Below, in pieces: positions 27,343 to 35,972 of a stretch of DNA of 64,000 nt; within the stretch, counting starts at the first letter, position 1; each line of letters begins with the position of its first letter. A program made the position numbers and the translations under genes. Source of the stretch: Flavobacterium piscisymbiosum. GTDB lineage: Bacteria; Bacteroidota; Bacteroidia; Flavobacteriales; Flavobacteriaceae. Under the pieces are notes generated by a model. The model ran no database searches and had not been told where the DNA came from. It worked only from the letters and a program-made list of their open reading frames with translations. Location of the stretch: NCBI RefSeq assembly GCF_020905295.1, contig NZ_JAJJMM010000001.1:3472001-3536000 (forward strand), read 5' to 3'.

Positions 27343-28731
27343 ATGAAAAAAAAGATTCTTTTAGCTGCTCTGGTCTTAAACGGATTGACATTGTTTGCGC
27401 AATCGAATGATGAAAAAAACATTAAATTGTTTTATAAAAAAGCTTTAACGGAAGCAAAATGTTATTCGTGGCTAGAATATTTATCAAATGATATTGGAAG
27501 CCGGCTATCTGGATCAAAAGGCGCTGCAGAGGCTGTAGAGTATACTAAAAGACAATTAGAAAGTTTAGGACTTGATAAAGTGTATCTGCAGGAAGTTATG
27601 GTGCCACATTGGGTTCGTGGCGAAAAAGAAACTGCTTATATTTTAGACGGAAAAACAAAAACAAACGTAGCAATTTGTGCATTGGGAGCTTCAGTTGCAA
27701 CTCCAAAAACAGGAATTACAGCAGAAATTGTTGAGGTACAAAGTATAGATGAATTAAGGGCTTTAGGAGATAAAGTAAAAGGTAAAATTGTATTTTTTAA
27801 CAGACCAATGAACCCGGAAAATGTCGGAACTTTTGATGCTTATTCAGCAGCTGGAGATCAAAGACGTATTGGTGCAAAAGAAGCAGCTAAGTTTGGTGCA
27901 GTAGGAGCAATCGTTCGTTCATTAAATTTACGTTTAGATGATTTTCCCCATGCAGGAAATCAAAGTTATGGCGATTTACCAAAAGACAAATATATCCCGG
28001 CTGCTGCAATTAGTACAAATGGGGCTGAATTACTCAGTAAATTGTTAAAAGCAAATCCGGCGTTAAAGTTTTATTTTAAACAATCTTGTGAGACTTTGCC
28101 AGACGTAGTGTCACATAACGTAATTGGCGAATTAACAGGAACTGTAACTCCCGAAAATATAATGGTAGTGGGCGGACATTTAGATTCCTGGGATCTTGCT
28201 GATGGTTCTCATGACGATGGAGCGGGAGTAGTACAAAGTATGGAAGTCGTTCGTATACTTAAAAACTTAAACTACAAACCTAAAAATACGATTCGTGTAG
28301 TATTGTTTATGAACGAAGAAAACGGTGGAAAAGGCGGAGCTAAGTATGAAGAGGTTTCAAAACAAAAGAACGAAAATCATATTTTTGCCCTTGAAAGTGA
28401 TTCAGGCGGATTTACACCAAGAGGTTTTTCTATAGAAGCAGACGATGCTAATCTAAAAAAGATTCAAGGATTCAAGGATCTTTTTGAGCCGTATTTCGTT
28501 AATAGTTTTATAAAAGGGCACAGTGGCTCAGATATCGAGCATTTAACCTCTAAAACGATTGTAAAAGCAGGTTTAATGCCAGATTCTCAACGTTACTTCG
28601 ATTATCACCACGCTGCAAACGATAAGTTTGATGCTATTAATAAAAGAGAATTAGAACTTGGTGCGGCCACTATGACATCACTGGTTTATTTAATTGACCA
28701 ATACGGAATTGTTCTTCCGACAGCAAATTAA
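27343..28731 (+). CDS. secreted M28-family metallopeptidase
   Basis: A 462-residue zinc aminopeptidase or carboxypeptidase-like enzyme (signal peptide ending TLFAQ). A PA-like insertion domain occupies about residues 120-240. The di-zinc site of M28 is visible: His and Asp in VVGGHLDSWDLADGSHDDGA, Glu pair in VLFMNEENGGKGG, Asp in FALESDSGG, and the last His in FDYHHAANDKFDAIN. It acts in the periplasm or outside the cell on peptides. It has its own terminators before and after it, so it is a single-gene unit and not part of the PUL. Confidence 0.92.
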   Translation: MKKKILLAALVLNGLTLFAQSNDEKNIKLFYKKALTEAKCYSWLEYLSNDIGSRLSGSKGAAEAVEYTKRQLESLGLDKVYLQEVMVPHWVRGEKETAYILDGKTKTNVAICALGASVATPKTGITAEIVEVQSIDELRALGDKVKGKIVFFNRPMNPENVGTFDAYSAAGDQRRIGAKEAAKFGAVGAIVRSLNLRLDDFPHAGNQSYGDLPKDKYIPAAAISTNGAELLSKLLKANPALKFYFKQSCETLPDVVSHNVIGELTGTVTPENIMVVGGHLDSWDLADGSHDDGAGVVQSMEVVRILKNLNYKPKNTIRVVLFMNEENGGKGGAKYEEVSKQKNENHIFALESDSGGFTPRGFSIEADDANLKKIQGFKDLFEPYFVNSFIKGHSGSDIEHLTSKTIVKAGLMPDSQRYFDYHHAANDKFDAINKRELELGAATMTSLVYLIDQYGIVLPTAN

Positions 28732-28750
28732 GTTCCCAAAAATAAAACAT

Positions 28751-28785
28751 AAAAAAGCTATGGATTTTTGTTCATAGCTTTTTTT
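28751..28785. terminator. bidirectional terminator between convergent genes
   Basis: AAAAAAGCTATG (28751-28762) pairs with CATAGCTTTTTTT (28773-28785). It is flanked by ACAT/ATGT that extend the stem. It serves the M28 gene on one strand and the histidine kinase on the other. Confidence 0.85.
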
Positions 28786-28797
28786 ATGTTTTAAAAT

Positions 28798-29898
28798 TTA
28801 ATCCTTAAAAGTAATAGTAAATTTGGCACCTTCATCTAGTTTACTGTCCAGGCAAATATGTCCGCCAAGATTATTGACATGATTGTAAACCAAATACAAT
28901 CCAATACCGTTACTGTCTTTTCGTGAGTTAAATTTTTGATGAAGCCCAAAAATCTTGTCCTTTATCTTTTCCATATCAAAACCAATTCCGTTGTCTGTAA
29001 TGGTCAGTTGCGTACTTCCGTTAAAACGATGCGAGTTAAAATTAATAACAGGCAAAGAACCGGGTTTAGCGTATTTGATAGCATTGGTAATTAGATTTAG
29101 AAAAATACTTTTTAAGGAGGTTTTATTAAAAAGAACAGTTTCTGCTTCAGAAAAATCAATCGTAATTTTTGCTTTTGAGTTATGAATCAGCGAATTTATA
29201 GAAAGCAAAACTTCCTTTAATACAATATCAAAATTCAATATTTCCAATTGATTGTCTTCCTCATTTTTTTTATCCAGGATTGCAACATGGTCAATTAGTG
29301 TTTTTTTAAGGCTTTGCGTAGCGATTTCAATTATCGAAATCAGTTCAAGTGTTTCAGGATCTGATATGGTCGATGTGTCCAGAAGATCAAAAACTGCCAA
29401 TAAATTATTTACCGGAGATCTCAAATCATGGGCGGTAGTATAAGTAAGCTGTTTAAGTTCGTTATTTATTTTAGTAAGTTCAGTTAAGTGTGCATTTCGT
29501 TCTTGTTCAAGCTCTTTTTTAAAGGTGATATTTTTCGCAATTGCAAAAACAAGTTTGTCTTTTTGTATTGGAAAAGAAGTCCATAATAACCAAATTACGT
29601 TACCGCTTTTTGTTACATAGCGATTTTCAAAATTATACAATCCAATTTTTTGGGTAAGATTTTTTCGGGCATTCGTTGTACTTATTCTGTCTGCCTCAAA
29701 AATGAAATCATTTATAGGTTTCGAGAATAATTCTTCCTCGCTATATTCTAATAATTTAGATACAGATGGATTTATTCTTTTAAAATATCCATCAAATCCT
29801 GCTACGCACAATAAATCTGGCGAAGAATCAAAAAACTCTTCAAACTGATTGAAAAAGTCAATCGTATTTTTGGTAATGTTAGGTGCGCTACTAGTCAT
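28798..29898 (-). CDS. PAS-domain sensor histidine kinase (cytosolic)
   Basis: A 366-residue kinase without membrane segments. The N-terminal PAS domain covers about residues 18-125 (FFDSSPDLLCVAGFDGYFKR). HisKA has the phospho-acceptor His157 in YTTAHDLRSPVNN. The HATPase_c domain has the N box NLITNAIKYAKPGS, the G1 box TITDNGIGFDMEKI and the G2 box SNGIGLYLVYNHV. The protein ends shortly after. It probably senses a cytosolic signal through PAS. No response regulator is adjacent, so its partner is unknown. It is convergent with the M28 gene. Confidence 0.93.
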   Translation of the reverse strand: MTSSAPNITKNTIDFFNQFEEFFDSSPDLLCVAGFDGYFKRINPSVSKLLEYSEEELFSKPINDFIFEADRISTTNARKNLTQKIGLYNFENRYVTKSGNVIWLLWTSFPIQKDKLVFAIAKNITFKKELEQERNAHLTELTKINNELKQLTYTTAHDLRSPVNNLLAVFDLLDTSTISDPETLELISIIEIATQSLKKTLIDHVAILDKKNEEDNQLEILNFDIVLKEVLLSINSLIHNSKAKITIDFSEAETVLFNKTSLKSIFLNLITNAIKYAKPGSLPVINFNSHRFNGSTQLTITDNGIGFDMEKIKDKIFGLHQKFNSRKDSNGIGLYLVYNHVNNLGGHICLDSKLDEGAKFTITFKD

Positions 29899-30089
29899 AG
29901 GTTAAACCTAATTTTGAAATTACATTACTAAAATAATATTAAAATTTTACATTAATGGTAGAAATTTAACAGCTTAGTGGAGATTTTCGTTTAAAAACAC
30001 TTTAATTCGTTGAACAACAATTTTAGCTTAAACAATGCAGAAGTAAAATCTTATAAATGTTTTTGCCTCTGTTTATTTTCATGAAGGCA

Positions 30090-30776
30090 TTAATAAGTAT
30101 CTATGACAGTTTTCAATAAATCAGAGTCTACTAAATCAACAGGAGCAACTACTTTTTCTTCAAGCGGAATATCATTTCCATATCTTTCCTTCACAATTTT
30201 TTGCACCCTCGGATCTGTTAAATTAAAATCCTTCAACTGCTTTAATTTAGATAATTCGATATTAGCACCATTTTTATAAATTTTCCAAACCAATTCAGAA
30301 CAATAGATTCTCGTATCAGACCAATCAAAATAAGCATCGTATTCTTTACCCATAAACTTCTGGCTGTAATCTTTCATTTTTTGCAAAATCGCTGGAGTTA
30401 ATATTGCATCAGCATTTTTTAGTCTTTTCACCACATACTTATGATCTTTTCCGTGGTTGATCCAATCTTCAAATCGGGTTAGTTTTACAGGCTGTACAGC
30501 TTCAAAAACAAACCAGTTTCCGTTTATATTATAGATTAATCCGCAGTGCGAAAATTTCGAATTAGTTGCAATTCGAACCGCTTCGCACTGATTTGATTCC
30601 GAAGTTTGAAAAATAATATCACCATCCTGAATTTTATTCAACACAGAAGTTTCTCCTTTATTCTTAGCCTGAGAAGAAAAAGGATTGTTCGGAAAAACCT
30701 TCATGGCAACAAACAAAGCACAGCCAAAACTCAATAAAAATGTAATGCCAATAAATAAATATTTTGATTTTTTCAT
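30090..30776 (-). CDS. YiiX/YebB-like permuted NlpC/P60 cysteine hydrolase
   Basis: A 228-residue protein with an N-terminal membrane anchor (residues 5-27). The permuted papain-like fold is recognised by GDIIFQTSESNQCEAVRIAT, then His77 in KFSHCGLIY, Glu92 in WFVFEAVQP, and the catalytic Cys159 in DTRIYCSELVWKIYKNG. In this family the histidine precedes the cysteine, unlike canonical NlpC/P60. Members are thought to cleave amide or ester bonds in lipids or peptidoglycan. The active domain would sit in the periplasm. It is a monocistronic gene in a repeat-rich setting. The substrate is unknown. Confidence 0.85.
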   Translation of the reverse strand: MKKSKYLFIGITFLLSFGCALFVAMKVFPNNPFSSQAKNKGETSVLNKIQDGDIIFQTSESNQCEAVRIATNSKFSHCGLIYNINGNWFVFEAVQPVKLTRFEDWINHGKDHKYVVKRLKNADAILTPAILQKMKDYSQKFMGKEYDAYFDWSDTRIYCSELVWKIYKNGANIELSKLKQLKDFNLTDPRVQKIVKERYGNDIPLEEKVVAPVDLVDSDLLKTVIDTY

Positions 30777-30812
30777 GTTTTAGTTTTAAGGTATTTTAGT
30801 CGTAAAATTATA

Positions 30813-30913
30813 TTTCACGCAGATTTTAAAAGATTCAAGCAGATGCGAGCAGATAATTATAAATAGCAAATTTTTAAATTATATCTGCTATAATTTGCTA
30901 AATCTGCGTGAAA
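30813..30913. repeat. inverted ACGCAGATTT/AAATCTGCGT element
   Basis: TTTCACGCAGATTT (30813-30826) is exactly inverted at 30900-30913. Between the arms are further GCAGAT/ATCTGC words. It belongs to the ATCTGCG dispersed family also seen near 35840, 40018, 52060 and 52451. Confidence 0.6.
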
Positions 30914-30975
30914 AAAAAAAACTTTGCGACTCCGCGACTTTGCGAGATTTTTTTCTTACTCAACAAATAAAAGGC

Positions 30976-31010
30976 AAAAAAAAATAGTTACCAAAATGAT
31001 AACTATTTTT
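30976..31010 (-). terminator. terminator of the outer-membrane protein gene
   Basis: AAAATAGTTA (30981-30990) pairs with TAACTATTTT (31000-31009). On the minus strand the stem is followed by a run of T. It lies 23 bp after the stop codon. Confidence 0.75.
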
Positions 31011-31032
31011 AAATATAATTTGAAGAGAAATA

Positions 31033-31935
31033 TTAGATTCTAAAGATTCCGCCTACAGCAATAATTCTTTGAAAAAAGAAAAAGTCCTGCGAAGCGCTAT
31101 CATCATTACTTCTTGTAGTTTTAATATCCTGCATGTTAATGTAACCACCTTTTAGCTCCCCTTGCAAGTAGAAATACTTGAAGAAAGTAAAGTTAATTCC
31201 CGCTTTTGCAGATAAACCATATCCGGAAACGTGAAAATCATCATGGCGTTCTTTTCCTAAAAGAGTTGTATTTGTTTTAGGATATAAAAGTCCTGCACCT
31301 AAACCTTCAGTTAAGTTGATCTGAACCTTATCAGTATTAGTGATACCAAACAATTTCGAAATATCATCATGTCTCGAAACCTCAGTGTTAATATAGTTCA
31401 AACCATCTGTATGTTCATACATTAAAAAAGCTGGAGGATTTCCCTGAGTACCACCCGCAATACCACCTTCCTGAGCACCATTTAGAGCCATATTTACAGG
31501 CGTATTATTATAATCGCCATTGTAAAAAGATCCAGCCTGATCAGCAGGTAAATTAATATTACCAGTAACATTAGCTATCTGATTCTGAGTCATCACATAT
31601 TTCATGTGATCCCAGCCAATCGAAACACTATAGTGATCGCTAAAGAAATACCCCATTCTAAAGTTAGTTTGCGGAATCGTCATGTTAGCAGGATTCACAT
31701 AATCAACATGCCATCCTTTTGGCTTATCATGAGCCTTCATATCATTAACCGTAAAGTTGTAATCTTTCCCTCTAAAATTTACATCAGATTTCGTGTAACT
31801 GTCTCTGTTACCTCCCCACGAAACGAAAAATTTTCCTTTATTGTGAGCCGTATATCTTTGTACTGCAATTTCTTCCTGAGCAAAAGTGTTTAAAGAAACA
31901 CACATCATGAAGAAAAATAAAATTTTTGTTTTCAA
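31033..31935 (-). CDS. outer-membrane beta-barrel protein
   Basis: A 300-residue protein with a signal peptide (MKTKILFFFMMCVSLNTFAQ). The mature part alternates amphipathic strands ending in aromatic residues (NFRMGYFFSDHYSVSIGWDH, GYGLSAKAGINFTFFKYFYL, QGELKGGYINM) and ends in a strand with the terminal IFRI. This is typical of an 8-12-stranded barrel. The cargo or role is unknown. It starts 17 bp downstream of the kdsA stop codon on the same strand, so it may share the kdsA transcript, which would suit an envelope function. Confidence 0.8.
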   Translation of the reverse strand: MKTKILFFFMMCVSLNTFAQEEIAVQRYTAHNKGKFFVSWGGNRDSYTKSDVNFRGKDYNFTVNDMKAHDKPKGWHVDYVNPANMTIPQTNFRMGYFFSDHYSVSIGWDHMKYVMTQNQIANVTGNINLPADQAGSFYNGDYNNTPVNMALNGAQEGGIAGGTQGNPPAFLMYEHTDGLNYINTEVSRHDDISKLFGITNTDKVQINLTEGLGAGLLYPKTNTTLLGKERHDDFHVSGYGLSAKAGINFTFFKYFYLQGELKGGYINMQDIKTTRSNDDSASQDFFFFQRIIAVGGIFRI

Positions 31936-31952
31936 TGAACTTGTATTAAAAA

Positions 31953-32771
31953 TTAAAATGAATTAACTGTTTTTCTAATGGCAACCAATTTCGTCATTAA
32001 ACCTTCAAAATAGTCTAAATGAAGCATATTAGCACCATCGCTTTTTGCATTAGCAGGGTCAAAATGAGTTTCGATAAAAATACCGTCAACCCCAACAGCA
32101 ATACCCGCTTTGGCAACAGTTTCAATCATATCAGGTCTTCCGCCTGTAACACCGGCAGTTTGGTTAGGTTGTTGCAACGAGTGCGTAACATCAAGTACCG
32201 TAGACGCATATTGTTGCATAGTAGGAATTCCTCTAAAATCAACAATCATGTCCTGATAACCAAACATAGTACCACGATCTGTAACCATAACGTTTTCGTT
32301 TTGGCAATCTAGTACCTTTTGTACAGCGTGTTTCATGCTTTCAGGACTCATAAATTGTCCTTTTTTCAGGTTCACCACTTTTCCTGTATTAGCCGCAGCC
32401 ACAACAAGATCAGTCTGACGAACTAAGAACGCAGGAATTTGCAATACATCAACGTATTGCGCCGCCATATCAGCATCTTCATTAGTATGAATATCTGTTA
32501 CAGTAGGAACGTGAAAAGTTTCAGAAACTTTTCTTAAAATTTTCAATGCTTTTTCATCACCAATTCCAGAGAAACTATCAATTCTCGAACGATTGGCTTT
32601 TTTAAACGATCCCTTAAATACATAAGGAATCTGAAGTTTGTCGGTAATACCAACTAATTTTTCAGCAATTCTCAAAGCCATTTCTTCACCTTCAATAGCG
32701 CAAGGTCCCGCCAATAAAAAGAAGTTTCCGCTTTCAGTATGCTTAATTTGTGGAATATGTTGTATGTTCAT
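31953..32771 (-). CDS. kdsA: 3-deoxy-8-phosphooctulonate synthase (KDO8P synthase)
   Basis: A 272-residue cytosolic enzyme joining arabinose-5-phosphate and phosphoenolpyruvate to KDO-8-phosphate for lipopolysaccharide. Motifs include FFLLAGPCAIEGEEMALRIA, VFKGSFKKANRSRIDSFSG, TDIHTNEDADMAAQYVDVLQ, LVVAAANTGKVVNLKKGQFM and TGGRPDMIETVAKAG. I use the ATG at 32771 (MNIQHIPQIKH). The in-frame ATG at 32804 is upstream of a TAccTTTG -7 box (32792-32799), so it would not be transcribed. Length then matches the family. Confidence 0.97.
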   Translation of the reverse strand: MNIQHIPQIKHTESGNFFLLAGPCAIEGEEMALRIAEKLVGITDKLQIPYVFKGSFKKANRSRIDSFSGIGDEKALKILRKVSETFHVPTVTDIHTNEDADMAAQYVDVLQIPAFLVRQTDLVVAAANTGKVVNLKKGQFMSPESMKHAVQKVLDCQNENVMVTDRGTMFGYQDMIVDFRGIPTMQQYASTVLDVTHSLQQPNQTAGVTGGRPDMIETVAKAGIAVGVDGIFIETHFDPANAKSDGANMLHLDYFEGLMTKLVAIRKTVNSF

Positions 32772-32791
32772 AATATGATTTTTTGACAGTG

Positions 32792-32799
32792 CAAAGGTA
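32792..32799 (-). promoter_or_regulatory. Bacteroidota -7 box for kdsA
   Basis: TACCTTTG on the minus strand, followed by C, at about 20 bp before the ATG at 32771. It matches TAnnTTTG exactly and fixes the start codon choice for kdsA. Confidence 0.6.
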
Positions 32800-32845
32800 G
32801 TCATGATTTATGAATACGAGATGAAGATTTAAGATTATTTTAAGA

Positions 32846-32984
32846 AGCCAATCCCGCTATCCGCTACAATATTTTTCTCTAAACCCTTTTTTTCTTGGTC
32901 TTTGCAGGAGCTTCCTCCGGTCGCTCTGCAAAAACCAGAAAAAATAGGCTTTCTCAAAAAATGATTTTCGCTGCTATCACGGCT
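32846..32984 (-). ncRNA. second copy of the structured RNA (Flavo-1-like candidate)
   Basis: Read on the minus strand it starts AGCCGTGATAGCAGCG and AAATC. It then forms a long hairpin (CTGGTTTTTGCAG opposite CTGCAAAGACCAAG) and closes with TGTAGCGGATAGCGGGATT and GGCT. The first and last four bases pair (AGCC/GGCT). Its core matches the element at 4089-4169 (GATAG-AGCG ... TAGCGGATAGCGGG), while the hairpin differs in sequence and length (about 90 nt against about 30). Conserved core with a variable arm supports a real RNA. It lies between nat and kdsA. Confidence 0.55.
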
Positions 32985-33041
32985 AAACTCGTAGTGGAAT
33001 TACGGGATTTGATGAGGAATATCTCCTCAAAAGACTTCAAA

Positions 33042-33833
33042 TTATACCTTCAAATTAAATTCTGTTTCCAAAACAGTATCCAGTTGATTGTCCTCAAAAG
33101 AGATGATTTCGGCAATCCCGTTGGTTACTGATTTTAACGAATTTTTTGATAATATTTTTTTGCCTGACGGATTTTGCAAAACCACAATTAATTTTTGGGT
33201 AAATACAGAATCCGGATTCGAGTAATTGTAATAATTGGCAGGTTTAAAATCGATCCATCTTTGTGGAGTCAAATCAAACGAATATAAATTAGTCCATTCT
33301 TTTCCGATCAGAATTTGCAATAAAAACTCATTTTCATCTGTTTTAACCAAAGAAAAAGTATCCCAATCATGCTGAATCTCAGTTCCAATTTTACTCAGTT
33401 TTAAAGGCTCTCTGATACTGTTTCCGCCAAACCCCAAATCAATTAGATATTCTTCGTTTTCGATGGTAGCAATTATTGCCAAATGAGTTTTCGCATTCGG
33501 ATCAGGATTAACCAAAGGGCGAACCGCAATATAATAATGCGGAAGACCAATTTCCTGAAGCATTAACGAAAAAATACCATTGATTTGATAGCAATATCCG
33601 CCACGATTTTTAGTCACAATTTGGTTTACAATATCATCACCAATTAAGGAAATAGCTTTACCTGCCTGCACATCAATGTTTTCAAAAGGCACACTAAATA
33701 TCTGGCTTTGCATCAATTTTTTTATGCCTTCTAAATTCAATTGAATTTCTCCCTCAAACTTAATTCTCTTTAAATATTGCTGTAAATCGAAACCCGGAGC
33801 TTCAATTTTATAATTGTTTTTTAATTGTTCCAT
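33042..33833 (-). CDS. nat: arylamine N-acetyltransferase
   Basis: A 263-residue cytosolic enzyme that moves acetyl from acetyl-CoA to arylamines or hydrazines. The catalytic triad is complete: Cys81 in NRGGYCYQINGIF, His117 in AKTHLAIIATI and Asp132 in YLIDLGFGGN. Length is normal. I chose the ATG at 33833 (MEQLKNNYKIE). A longer reading frame reaches a GTG at 33914 that overlaps the stop of the upstream gene, but the extra 27 residues are hydrophobic and basic and unlike NAT proteins. The natural substrate in flavobacteria is unknown. Confidence 0.95.
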   Translation of the reverse strand: MEQLKNNYKIEAPGFDLQQYLKRIKFEGEIQLNLEGIKKLMQSQIFSVPFENIDVQAGKAISLIGDDIVNQIVTKNRGGYCYQINGIFSLMLQEIGLPHYYIAVRPLVNPDPNAKTHLAIIATIENEEYLIDLGFGGNSIREPLKLSKIGTEIQHDWDTFSLVKTDENEFLLQILIGKEWTNLYSFDLTPQRWIDFKPANYYNYSNPDSVFTQKLIVVLQNPSGKKILSKNSLKSVTNGIAEIISFEDNQLDTVLETEFNLKV

Positions 33834-33910
33834 TTTATTTTTTTTTCGTTTTATCAATACAATCAAAATTATGGCATTTGTGGGAGTAAAGATATAATTT
33901 AACTTAATTT

Positions 33911-34363
33911 TCACCGATGTGAGCGATTGGTTCTCTTATAAAAAATCCCAAAGAAAACCTGTCCGGTAAAAAATAGAATATTGAAGAAAATATTAATAAA
34001 AACAACTGTTTGAATTACTGATAGAAAACTTTTAGCACTGTATAAATCTGTTCTAACAAAATCGTAGACATTCAATTTTGCAATTAAAACTGCTGGAATC
34101 GTCAGTAAAAAATGAATTATAAATTTTTTTAAATCTATTTCATTTACAACTGTAGATAATCGCCAATAATAAAATGAAACGATAATAAGAACTAAGAATT
34201 TAAACAGATTTGAAATTATACTTATCGGAATAATAGTAGTATGCCAACCTGGAATTATTGAATTTAAAAAATCAGAATCAATACTCAGAATTAAAATATA
34301 ATAAGGAAATATTATGAGAGTTAAAGCTATAAAAATTATAAAAGCTGTTTTGGTTTTAATCAT
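33911..34363 (-). CDS. small membrane protein, unknown
   Basis: A 150-residue protein with four hydrophobic segments (about residues 8-28, 45-65, 84-100 and 118-142) and short polar loops. I recognise no family motif. It lies just upstream of nat on the same strand. The start ATG gives a normal first helix (KTAFIIFIALTLIIFPYYIL). Confidence 0.55.
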   Translation of the reverse strand: MIKTKTAFIIFIALTLIIFPYYILILSIDSDFLNSIIPGWHTTIIPISIISNLFKFLVLIIVSFYYWRLSTVVNEIDLKKFIIHFLLTIPAVLIAKLNVYDFVRTDLYSAKSFLSVIQTVVFINIFFNILFFTGQVFFGIFYKRTNRSHR

Positions 34364-34394
34364 AGTAATTTCATATCAAATTTATTTCTCTGTT

Positions 34395-34474
34395 GCTAGC
34401 GCGAGCATCCCGCTCGTGCCGATAATCAAAATCAATTTAAATCATGCGGGCACGAGCGGGACGCTCGCGCTAGC
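34395..34474. repeat. GC-rich inverted repeat (26-bp arms)
   Basis: The left arm is 34395-34420 and the right arm 34449-34474, complementary except for one base, with a 28-nt AT-rich loop. The arms contain GCTAGCGCGAGC and CGGGACGCTCGCGCTAGC and are far richer in G+C than the surrounding DNA. It looks like a dispersed REP-like element inserted between genes. Confidence 0.75.
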
Positions 34475-34544
34475 GAAGGAGGAATATCTCCTCAATTATG
34501 CATGAGAGTGATAATCAATAGTGGTTATAAGCTTAAAAAAACAA

Positions 34545-34865
34545 TTAATCTTCATAAGATTTTTTGATGAAGTACTGAATAATTATGACAACTATAAGAA
34601 TAAAAGTTAAGAGAAGAGACAACATAATGAGACCAAGAAACCCCATACCACATCTAAAGGAATTTGGATTTTGTTCTAAAAATTTATTAAAATTATAAGA
34701 GGAAACGTAAAAAGCTATTATCGATAACACTATTTGCGAAAAAAAACTAATCAAACAAACCGTTCCGAATTTTAAAGATATAGTTTCTCCAATTGCTTTT
34801 CTGCCAGCTATAATTTGAAATAATAATGGAAGAATAATTAAAATTAATGGAGCTGTTCCGTACAT
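34545..34865 (-). CDS. small membrane protein, unknown
   Basis: A 106-residue protein with three hydrophobic helices (about residues 3-20, 30-52 and 73-98) and a basic C-terminal end. I recognise no motif. It is in a run of small minus-strand membrane genes with 34882-35262 and 35278-35730, with gaps of 16 and 15 bp, so the three are probably cotranscribed. Confidence 0.5.
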   Translation of the reverse strand: MYGTAPLILIILPLLFQIIAGRKAIGETISLKFGTVCLISFFSQIVLSIIAFYVSSYNFNKFLEQNPNSFRCGMGFLGLIMLSLLLTFILIVVIIIQYFIKKSYED

Positions 34866-34881
34866 GATTTAATGATTGTTT

Positions 34882-35262
34882 TTAATTCTTTATGATAGTT
34901 CGTAACGAATTATCCTTTTTTAATGTTACTATTTTTTCGAAACTTAATTCCTCTATTTTTAGCTCTTTTTTACTTCTAAAAACTTCATATTTATTTTCTT
35001 TTTGATTTACATAAATTATATCATATAAATCCAAAGTATCATTTTTCTTTGTAATTACATCAGCGCGTTTCCAATTTTTCGAAATAATACCAAATTCTTC
35101 CGTTTGCTTATTGATAATGATATCGCCAGTTTTTGAATCGAAATAGATTTCCTGTAAATCACCATAATGATCTTCAATTTCAACTAAATACAATGTCCAG
35201 GCCATAAATACAAAAAGGCATAAAAAGAAGAGCAGAACACGTAGAATTATTTTCCTGACCAT
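34882..35262 (-). CDS. membrane-anchored hypothetical protein
   Basis: A 126-residue protein with one N-terminal membrane helix (KIILRVLLFFLCLFVFMAWT) and a soluble acidic and basic domain of about 95 residues, probably periplasmic, with many short strands (EIYFDSKTGDIIINKQTEEF). No family recognised. It is the middle gene of a three-gene minus-strand group. Confidence 0.5.
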   Translation of the reverse strand: MVRKIILRVLLFFLCLFVFMAWTLYLVEIEDHYGDLQEIYFDSKTGDIIINKQTEEFGIISKNWKRADVITKKNDTLDLYDIIYVNQKENKYEVFRSKKELKIEELSFEKIVTLKKDNSLRTIIKN

Positions 35263-35277
35263 TTTATAATAGTAAAA

Positions 35278-35730
35278 TTACTCCTTCTTCAAACTCAATC
35301 CCATCGGAACCATCAAAATTCCTTTTTCATAAATATTCAAATATAACTTAATAGGTTTTTTTTGTCCTTCCCATTTTAATTCATAAACATTCAAAAATCC
35401 TGCGCCCATATCACTTCTTTTAGTAGGGAAAGGACAACAGGTTTCTAAACGGATATAAGTAATTTTTTCCCCGTTTGGTCCAGCCAGAGCATTTAAAAAA
35501 CGAGTTTCGTTTGTAGCTTCATCTTTTGTGTTTCTAAAGAAAATATTAACCGGATAATCAGGATCGAAACCGTATTTTTTATCAGTACTAAAAAGCTTTA
35601 TTTCGAACGTATTGTTTTTCTTCAAAACCAAATCGGGAGCATTATCATCAACATTTTTCAAAGTCGATCTCGTACTTACACAAGAAGTTGCAGTAATTAT
35701 TAAAATGATATAAAGAGCTATTTTTTTCAT
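35278..35730 (-). CDS. lipoprotein, unknown
   Basis: A 150-residue lipoprotein: MKKIALYIILIITATSC, with the lipobox ATSC and the lipidated Cys at residue 17. The mature domain is short and beta-rich (FEIKLFSTDKKYGFDPDYPV, ENKKE-type loops). A CCPF segment near residue 103 could bind metal or form a disulfide with the N-terminal region, but this is speculation. First gene of the small group that runs to 34545. Confidence 0.55.
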   Translation of the reverse strand: MKKIALYIILIITATSCVSTRSTLKNVDDNAPDLVLKKNNTFEIKLFSTDKKYGFDPDYPVNIFFRNTKDEATNETRFLNALAGPNGEKITYIRLETCCPFPTKRSDMGAGFLNVYELKWEGQKKPIKLYLNIYEKGILMVPMGLSLKKE

Positions 35731-35799
35731 GGTTTAAGGTATTGGTAGTACAAATGTAAAAGTGTTTTTTCTTTTTGTTCCGAATTTCACGAATTTTTA

Positions 35800-35966
35800 T
35801 TTTTCACATGTATTAAAAGATTAAAAAAAAATCTGCTAAATCTGCAAGATCTGCGAGAAAAAAAATAATCATTTGATCTGCGAAACATTTTTTTGCCACA
35901 AATTATCAAGATCCACAAATTAAAAAAATCAGCGTAAATCAGTTTTATCCGTTAAAATCCGTGGGC
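35800..35966. repeat. dispersed ATCTGC / AATCCGTG intergenic repeat words
   Basis: Repeated words ATCTGCTAAATCTGCAAG, ATCTGCGAGA and ATCTGCG, then CAGCGTAAATCAG, ATCCGTTAAAATCCGTGGGC. The same words recur at 52050-52110 and 52441-52570. No gene is seen in this 240-bp gap. Confidence 0.5.
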
Positions 35967-35972
35967 TAATTT

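Noticed and set aside
31606..31893. A plus-strand open frame opposite the outer-membrane protein gene
   Set aside because: It is the complement of barrel coding sequence, with no start signal or motif.
32895..33131. A plus-strand open frame of 78 codons opposite nat
   Set aside because: It lies within the second RNA copy and the 3' end of nat. The composition is basic and unlike a protein family.
33834..33914. Longer nat start at a GTG overlapping the upstream stop
   Set aside because: The added residues are hydrophobic and basic and unlike NAT N-termini; the ATG at 33833 fits the family.
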